Below are positions 59,575 to 64,000 of a stretch of DNA of 64,000 nt, piece after piece. Source of the stretch: JACDAN01 sp963842235 (GTDB taxonomy: Bacteria; Actinomycetota; Thermoleophilia; Gaiellales; Gaiellaceae); the NCBI GenBank assembly GCA_963842235.1, contig CAWJFT010000001.1, forward strand, positions 1,612,001 through 1,676,000, written 5' to 3'. A program made the translations under genes and the position numbers. The first letter of the stretch is position 1. The number at the start of each line of letters is the position of its first letter. The notes beneath the pieces were generated by a model. The model made no database searches. It saw nothing but the letters and a program-made list of their open reading frames with translations, and was not told where the DNA came from.

Positions 59575-59906
59575 CGCGACGGCTGATCTAGTCGTTCCGA
59601 TGGCTCACCACTTTGGCGGCGGGGGAGCTGCTTGTCTTCGCGGCCAGCGGCAAATCCCCCTGGGGGCGAGCCGGAATGCGTGATTGCGGTTCGTTTGGGC
59701 AGACAATTGCTGCTGCCGGGGCAGGTCGTGTTGCGCAGATTCGGGCTTGATGGGGCACGTTCGCTGCGCTGACAGCACCCGAGATTCGCTCAGTTCGGTA
59801 GCACGGACGGTAGATCGCTAGAGACAGGCCGCCGATCCGAGGAACCCTTGGGCATCCAGCGGGCTTACGGGCGCCGCGCTCCCGTCGGCGCTCTCGGCAA
59901 CTCCCG
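59575..59906. other. Gene-free interval between the copper gene and greA
   Basis: The 332 bp hold no convincing coding sequence; the open frames here are short and basic. The only recognisable item is the first copy of the dispersed repeat (59723-59817). The short palindrome CCCCCTGGGGG near 59660 is the only other symmetric motif seen. Confidence 0.6.
59723..59817. repeat. Dispersed diverged repeat, copy 1
   Basis: It matches 62335-62429 without gaps, at about 70 percent identity by eye. Best blocks are AGGTCGTGT (59723-59731), CACGTTCGCTGC (59756-59767) and the last 30 bp (59788-59817), with 28 of 30 identical. The last block begins GCTCAGTTCGGTAGCAC, which looks like a tRNA D-arm. Confidence 0.65.
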
Positions 59907-60371
59907 CTAGCCCTGGAGCCCGCCGATCGACCGGACGCGCGCCACCCAGGAACCGCGTGGCGCGACGACCTCGACCTCGTCGCCCGCCTTCGCACCGAGG
60001 AGCGCGCGACCCAGTGGTGAGTCCGGCGAGACGCCGCCGACGCTCGAGATTTCGACCGTCATCCGCTCACCCTTGTCGTCCTCGATCTCCACCGTCGAGC
60101 CGATGCCGACCGCCCCGCTCTCTGAGGCCTCCTGCTCGACGACGACGGCACGGTCCAACCGGTCACGGATCGACCTGATCCGATGCTCCAACAGCCCCTG
60201 CTCGTTCTTCGCGGCGTGGTACTCGAAGTTCTCCGTGAGATCGCCGAAGCCCCTGGCGGTCGCGATCGCCTGAACGACCTCGCCGCGCCGAGGGCCTTCC
60301 AGCTCCGCGAGCTCGGACTCGAGCTGCCGCTTTTGCGCGGGCGTCATCGGCTCGGGCTTCTCCTCTGGCAT
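59907..60371 (-). CDS. greA: Transcription elongation factor GreA
   Basis: A 154-residue protein. The N-terminal coiled coil (PAQKRQLESELAELEG, ARGFGDLTENFEYHAAKNEQ) carries the catalytic acidic tip Asp44 and Glu47. The C-terminal FKBP-like domain is IGSTVEIEDDKGERMTVEIS, SPDSPLGRALLGAKAGDEVE. GreA stimulates cleavage of backtracked RNA by RNA polymerase. It is divergent from typA with about 30 bp between. Confidence 0.96.
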   Translation of the reverse strand: MPEEKPEPMTPAQKRQLESELAELEGPRRGEVVQAIATARGFGDLTENFEYHAAKNEQGLLEHRIRSIRDRLDRAVVVEQEASESGAVGIGSTVEIEDDKGERMTVEISSVGGVSPDSPLGRALLGAKAGDEVEVVAPRGSWVARVRSIGGLQG

Positions 60372-60404
60372 CGTCGGAGGGTACCGCGGCTACCCTGGCT
60401 GGCC

Positions 60405-62270
60405 ATGTCTACACCCGCTCCAGCACCCGCCCGCCGCGACGATCTGCGGAACGTTGCGATCGTCGCGCACGTGGACCACGGCAAGACGACGCTCGTCGAC
60501 GCGCTTCTCTGGCAGTCCGGCTCGTTCCGGGAGAACCAGGAGGTCGCCGACCGCGTGCTCGACTCGATGGACCTCGAGCGCGAGAAGGGCATCACGATCC
60601 TCGCCAAGAACACCGCCGTCCGGATCGCGGGCGCGAAGGTGAACATCATCGACACGCCCGGCCACGCCGACTTCGGCGGCGAGGTCGAGCGGGGTCTCAC
60701 GATGGTCGACGGGGTGCTGCTGCTCGTGGATGCGAGCGAGGGGCCGTTGCCCCAGACCCGGTTCGTGCTCCGCAAGGCGCTCGAGGCGCGGCTGCCCGTC
60801 GTGCTCGTCGTGAACAAGGTCGACCGTCCGGACGCGCGCCCGGCAGAGGTCGTGAACGAGGTCTACGAGCTCTTCCTCGACCTCGACGCCGACGAGTCCC
60901 AGATCGACTTCCCGATCGTGTACGCCAACGCGCGAGAGGGCCGGGCCGGCTTCGCGCCCGACGAGCTCGCTCCCGATCTCCAGCCGCTCGTCGAAACCCT
61001 GCTCGCGACGGTCCCGGCACCCTCGTACGACCCGGAGCATCCGCTCCAGGCGCTCGTCACGAACCTCGATGCGTCGCCCTATGTCGGCCGCCTGGCCCTG
61101 CTGCGCGTCCAGCACGGGACGATCCGGAGGGGCGAGCAGGTCGCCTGGTGCAGGGCCGACGGGACGATCGAGCGCGCGCGCGTGACCGAGCTCTACGTGA
61201 CGGAGGCGCTCGACCGCGTGCCCGCCGACGAGGCGGGGCCCGGCGAGATCGTCGCGCTTGCCGGCCTGCCAGAGGTCACGATCGGCGAGACGATCGCGGA
61301 CGCCGAGGATCCGCGGCCGCTCCCGGTCAGCTCGGTCGACGAGCCGTCGCTCTCCGTGACCCTAGGGATCAACACGTCTCCGCTCGCCGGAACCGAGGGC
61401 GACAAGCTGACGGCGAGTGCGCTGATCGGCCGGCTCGAGCAGGAGCTCGTCGGGAACGTTTCCCTTCGCGTCCTCCCGACGGCCAGTCCCGACGTCTGGG
61501 AGGTGCAGGGCCGTGGCGAGCTCCAGCTCGCCGTCCTCGTCGAGATCATGCGCCGCGAGGGTTTCGAGCTCACGGTCGGCAAGCCGGAGGTCCTGACGCG
61601 CGAGGTCGAAGGCACGACGCAGGAGCCGGTCGAGCGCGTCGCCATCGACGTCCCGGAGGAGTACATCGGCGTCGTCACTCAACTGTTCGCGCTGCGGAAG
61701 GGCCGGTTGCAGCAGATGGTCAACCACGGGGCAGGCTGGGCGCGAATGGAGTACCTGGTGCCGGCCCGCGGGCTGATCGGATTCCGGACCGAGTTCCTCA
61801 CGGAGACCCGCGGGGCCGGGATCATGCACCACGTCTTCGAGCGCTGGGAGCCGTGGCACGGCGAGCTGCGAACGCGCCCCACTGGCAGCCTCGTCGCTGA
61901 CCGGCGAGGCCACGCGACAGCATTCGCGATCGCAGCGCTCCAGGAGCGCGGATCGCTGTTCATCTCTCCGCGCAACGAGCTCTACGAAGGCATGGTCGTC
62001 GGCGAGAACGCCCGGGGCGAGGACCTGGACGTCAACGCGACCAAGGAGAAGAAGCTGACGAACATGCGCTCGGCGAATGCGGACGAGCTTGTCCGGCTCA
62101 TCCCTGCCCGCCCCCTCTCCCTCGAGCAGGCACTGGAGTTCATCCGGGAGGACGAGTGTGTCGAGGTGACGCCGAAGAGCATCCGCCTGCGCAAGGTCGA
62201 GCTCTCTGCGACGAAGCGACAGACACTGGCCTCCCGCCGCAAGCGCGAGCGGGACGCCGCGCCCGCGTAA
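60405..62270 (+). CDS. typA: Ribosome-associated GTPase TypA/BipA
   Basis: A 621-residue GTPase from the ATG at 60405. AHVDHGKTT (21-29) is G1, then LEREKGITILAKNTAV, DTPGHADFGGEVERG (G3) and VVNKVDRPDARP (G4). The second domain, EF-G-like domains and the BipA-specific C-terminus (GLIGFRTEFLTETRGAGIMH, NELYEGMVVGENARGEDLDV, KKLTNMRSANADELVRL) are intact. BipA binds 70S ribosomes under cold or stress and helps 50S assembly. Confidence 0.97.
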   Translation: MSTPAPAPARRDDLRNVAIVAHVDHGKTTLVDALLWQSGSFRENQEVADRVLDSMDLEREKGITILAKNTAVRIAGAKVNIIDTPGHADFGGEVERGLTMVDGVLLLVDASEGPLPQTRFVLRKALEARLPVVLVVNKVDRPDARPAEVVNEVYELFLDLDADESQIDFPIVYANAREGRAGFAPDELAPDLQPLVETLLATVPAPSYDPEHPLQALVTNLDASPYVGRLALLRVQHGTIRRGEQVAWCRADGTIERARVTELYVTEALDRVPADEAGPGEIVALAGLPEVTIGETIADAEDPRPLPVSSVDEPSLSVTLGINTSPLAGTEGDKLTASALIGRLEQELVGNVSLRVLPTASPDVWEVQGRGELQLAVLVEIMRREGFELTVGKPEVLTREVEGTTQEPVERVAIDVPEEYIGVVTQLFALRKGRLQQMVNHGAGWARMEYLVPARGLIGFRTEFLTETRGAGIMHHVFERWEPWHGELRTRPTGSLVADRRGHATAFAIAALQERGSLFISPRNELYEGMVVGENARGEDLDVNATKEKKLTNMRSANADELVRLIPARPLSLEQALEFIREDECVEVTPKSIRLRKVELSATKRQTLASRRKRERDAAPA

Positions 62271-62280
62271 GCTGCGGGAA

Positions 62281-62318
62281 TGGAGCTAGTCGGACTCGAA
62301 CCGACGACCTCCTGGGTG
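62281..62318 (-). tRNA. Partial tRNA: 3' fragment only (tRNA-Ala-like)
   Basis: On the minus strand the sequence reads as anticodon-arm tail CACCCAGG, variable AGGTC, T-stem GTCGG-TTCGAGT-CCGAC, acceptor TAGCTCC and discriminator A. The 5' half (acceptor GGAGCTA, D-arm) is absent; upstream bases do not pair with the anticodon stem. Therefore it is a tRNA 3' remnant or an attachment-site copy, not a working tRNA. Confidence 0.6.
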
Positions 62319-62334
62319 CGATACCGGCAGAACG

Positions 62335-62429
62335 AGGTCGTGTAGGACCTCTTCGGCAGTCCTGAGCCACGTTCGCTGCTCCTGGGTCACGGAAAATGTG
62401 CTCAGTTCGGTAGCACAGACGGTAGAACG
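62335..62429. repeat. Dispersed diverged repeat, copy 2
   Basis: Second copy of the repeat at 59723-59817 in the same orientation, offset by 2612 bp without gaps. It lies next to the tRNA 3' fragment, so the pair of repeats may trace a past integration or duplication around greA-typA. Confidence 0.65.
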
Positions 62430-62467
62430 TGATTCCATACCCTTCGCGCCCGGCGAGTCGGTGAAGC

Positions 62468-63490
62468 CTAGGACGCTTCGGCGTCGATCACGCCGAAGCA
62501 GCGGGCCACCGCCGCGGTACGCGTGCTCACACCCAGCTTGGCGTAGACGTTCTCGAGGTGCTTGCCGACGGTGCTCGGCGCGAGCCACAAACGGCGTGCG
62601 ATCTCGCCGTTCGTCTTACCCCGGGCGACCCAGGCGAGTACCTCGCGTTCGCGTGCGGTCAACTCGATCCCTTCGTGCCTCTCCTCGAGCAACAGGGCGC
62701 CGTCAGCTTGCTGCACCGTCAGTCGCCGCTCGCCGCGACGTCGAATCAGCGGCTTCACGTCTCCCGACTCGAGCCACTCGACGAGCAAAGCCGGAAGCCG
62801 TCCGCCGCTCCTGGCCGGGAAGAACTCGCGGAGCAGGCGCTCGGTCGGGGGCGATGCGAATTCGACCTCTCCGCCGAGGCCGAGCAGGATCACTCCGCGA
62901 GGGTCGTGCTCGTCAACGCGGTCGAGCTCGGCGAGCGCCGAGCTCAGCAGCTGATGCGTCTTGCCCGCGAGCCAGATCCGTGTGAGATGCGGCTGCAGCA
63001 GATTGAGGATGAGCCGGTCGCGCTCGGTGAAGTCGCAACCGCCGCAGCGATGGAAGAGGAACGCCTTCGTGTGCCAGAGCGGGGAGGGAATCGAGACTTC
63101 GAGCAGGTACTCGATGCCCCAGGGTGCGAACCAGTTGTCGTAGATCCAGGTCCGGTGCAGCTCGCGTTGAGTCAGGAAGTCGGAGAGCTTGAAAGCGCCG
63201 AAGTGACCCTCCTGCTCGTGGAGGCAGAGGGGATGTTCCTCCAGCAGCGCGCGCCAGAACATCTCGTCGTCGAGTTCGAGATCGTCCTCTTCGTCATCGG
63301 GCCAGGCGACCTTCAAGAGCTTCCGCCGGCGTACGCGATCGAGCTCGCTGTAGGTCACGTCGTCGGCGGGGACGAGGCGGCCGAGCTCGGCGAGCAGGTC
63401 GGGCGTGAACGGCTCGTCGCCGCCGATGCTTTCCGCCTCGGCGACGAAGCGAAGGAGGCGCTCCGCGTCACCTCTGGCAAGTGCAGCCAT
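62468..63490 (-). CDS. LuxR-family transcriptional regulator with N-terminal sensor-like domain
   Basis: A 340-residue protein from the ATG at 63488-63490. The first about 270 residues hold a GAF/PAS-like fold (LLEVSIPSPLWHTKAFLFHR, DFTERDRLILNLLQPHLTRI, and GVILLGLGGEVEFASPPTERLL). The C-terminal helix-turn-helix is LTAREREVLAWVARGKTNGEIARRLWLAPSTVGKHLENVYAKLGV (split for reading). No receiver phospho-Asp motif. It is divergent from the haloperoxidase-like gene and may control it. Confidence 0.9.
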   Translation of the reverse strand: MAALARGDAERLLRFVAEAESIGGDEPFTPDLLAELGRLVPADDVTYSELDRVRRRKLLKVAWPDDEEDDLELDDEMFWRALLEEHPLCLHEQEGHFGAFKLSDFLTQRELHRTWIYDNWFAPWGIEYLLEVSIPSPLWHTKAFLFHRCGGCDFTERDRLILNLLQPHLTRIWLAGKTHQLLSSALAELDRVDEHDPRGVILLGLGGEVEFASPPTERLLREFFPARSGGRLPALLVEWLESGDVKPLIRRRGERRLTVQQADGALLLEERHEGIELTAREREVLAWVARGKTNGEIARRLWLAPSTVGKHLENVYAKLGVSTRTAAVARCFGVIDAEAS

Positions 63491-63607
63491 GCAACAAAAG
63501 ATACGTCGATTCCCGTATGGACTCCACCGGCGGCCGGGTGAAGCATGGGTGGCGGACGAATCGGCCAGGCCGCTTCCAGCGAGCCGGCCGCCGAGAGGAG
63601 GCGAACG

Positions 63608-64000
63608 ATGAACGTGAAACCTCAGATCCGCAGGATTCGACTGCTCGGCCTTGCCCTGTGCCTGGCGGCAGGCGTGTTTCTTACAAGCGCGACGGCGTCC
63701 CAACCAGCGGCGGGAGCGAACGCCGTGACCACCTGGAACGCCAATGCCAGCGATGCAACGATCGCTGCCTGCATCCTCGGGGGCTACGGGCCTCAGGAGG
63801 CGCGCATGTACGCGATGATGCACGTGGCGATCCACGACGCCCTGAACGGCATCGACCGGCGCTCACGTCCCTATGCGGCGAGCCTGTCCGCGGCACCGGG
63901 GGCGTCGCCTGAGGCCGCGGTGGCGGCAGCCGCTCGCGACGTTCTGGTCGCGGTTCTCGGCTCGTTCTCGTTCTTCCTCCCCGCGAATTGCGCCAACGCG
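63608..64000 (+). CDS. Vanadium-dependent haloperoxidase / PAP2-like protein (partial, 5' end)
   Basis: The first 131 codons from the ATG at 63608 (GAGGAGG upstream) are in the window. The signal peptide LLGLALCLAAGVFLTSATA is followed by VTTWNANASDATIAACILGG and EARMYAMMHVAIHDALNGID, the N-terminal helix of actinobacterial vanadium haloperoxidase-like proteins of the PAP2 superfamily. The metal-binding region lies outside the window. Confidence 0.78.
   Translation, partial: MNVKPQIRRIRLLGLALCLAAGVFLTSATASQPAAGANAVTTWNANASDATIAACILGGYGPQEARMYAMMHVAIHDALNGIDRRSRPYAASLSAAPGASPEAAVAAAARDVLVAVLGSFSFFLPANCANA

Noticed and set aside
59588..59995. Minus-strand 135-codon frame overlapping the greA 3' end
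   Set aside because: Basic, low-complexity translation with no domain; it overlaps greA and the repeat, so it is a shadow frame.
62281..62360. A complete tRNA gene on the minus strand
   Set aside because: The T-arm and acceptor 3' half are perfect, but no 5' acceptor or D-arm can be found and the anticodon stem does not pair, so only a fragment is called.
1..64000. CRISPR array, rRNA operon or replication origin
   Set aside because: No regular spacer-repeat series, no rRNA-like conserved sequence and no DnaA-box cluster were noticed by eye.

Overview
The window is GC-rich, densely packed DNA with short intergenic gaps, many 4-bp stop/start overlaps (ATGA or GTGA) and frequent GTG starts. 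Gene content (LtrA, DUF1697, DUF6510-like, several Gfo/Idh dehydrogenases, ribose/xylose-type ABC importers, BipA/TypA, NarL/LiaS-type two-component systems) suggests a soil-type actinomycete, possibly class Thermoleophilia. That placement is inferred from gene style; there is no rRNA gene here to confirm it.

Layout. 1-5.8 kb: a GNAT/iron-sulfur pair, LtrA with a MarR regulator, a divergent YceI / FMN-reductase / cNMP-binding operon and an S66 carboxypeptidase. 5.8-15.4 kb: a two-domain VOC protein, an Nramp metal transporter, a xylose-type ABC importer operon with a Gfo/Idh dehydrogenase, and a YtrA-type GntR / ABC / ABC-2 operon that ends in a second sugar-binding protein. 15.4-21.3 kb: lysA, RDD, an AsnC regulator divergent from an EamA exporter, a molybdopterin oxidoreductase / flavin reductase / zinc-ribbon trio, and DUF1697. 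21.3-36.6 kb: a large carbohydrate locus with an SDR, three oxidoreductase or isomerase families, a five-gene ribose-type importer operon led by a SIS protein, a GntR regulator, two lactonase-type enzymes (SMP-30 and phosphotriesterase family) and a MetE-core protein. A REP-type transposase with matching palindromes sits in the middle, beside an alcohol dehydrogenase that has lost its nucleotide-binding core. Two 18-bp operator-like sites, upstream of the SIS gene and between the SDR and MetE-like genes, match each other and look like targets of the local GntR protein.

36.6-48.5 kb: DUF4126, a membrane-anchored alpha/beta hydrolase, an MMPL exporter, a stretch full of frameshifts (a membrane protein, a response regulator and a histidine kinase), a CBS protein, and a MoxR / DUF58 / VWA operon. 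48.5-64 kb: two COG4315-type secreted proteins, a triple-GAF histidine kinase with response regulators, a BBE-like flavin oxidase, quinone reductase, SDR, a CopC-CopD fusion, greA, typA, a tRNA 3' fragment, a LuxR regulator and the start of a haloperoxidase-like gene.

The most unusual non-coding content is two long inverted-repeat elements (19134-19360 and 35504-35673). Each exactly fills the gap between neighbouring genes, and most of their mismatches would be G-U pairs in + strand RNA. Other notable items are the REP/RAYT unit, a hairpin enclosing a start codon (54134-54180) and a diverged repeat pair on either side of greA-typA. Several conserved genes carry single-base frameshifts and one 3.8-kb stretch carries many, so uncorrected indels in the assembly are a real possibility. 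Pseudogene calls should be read with that in mind.
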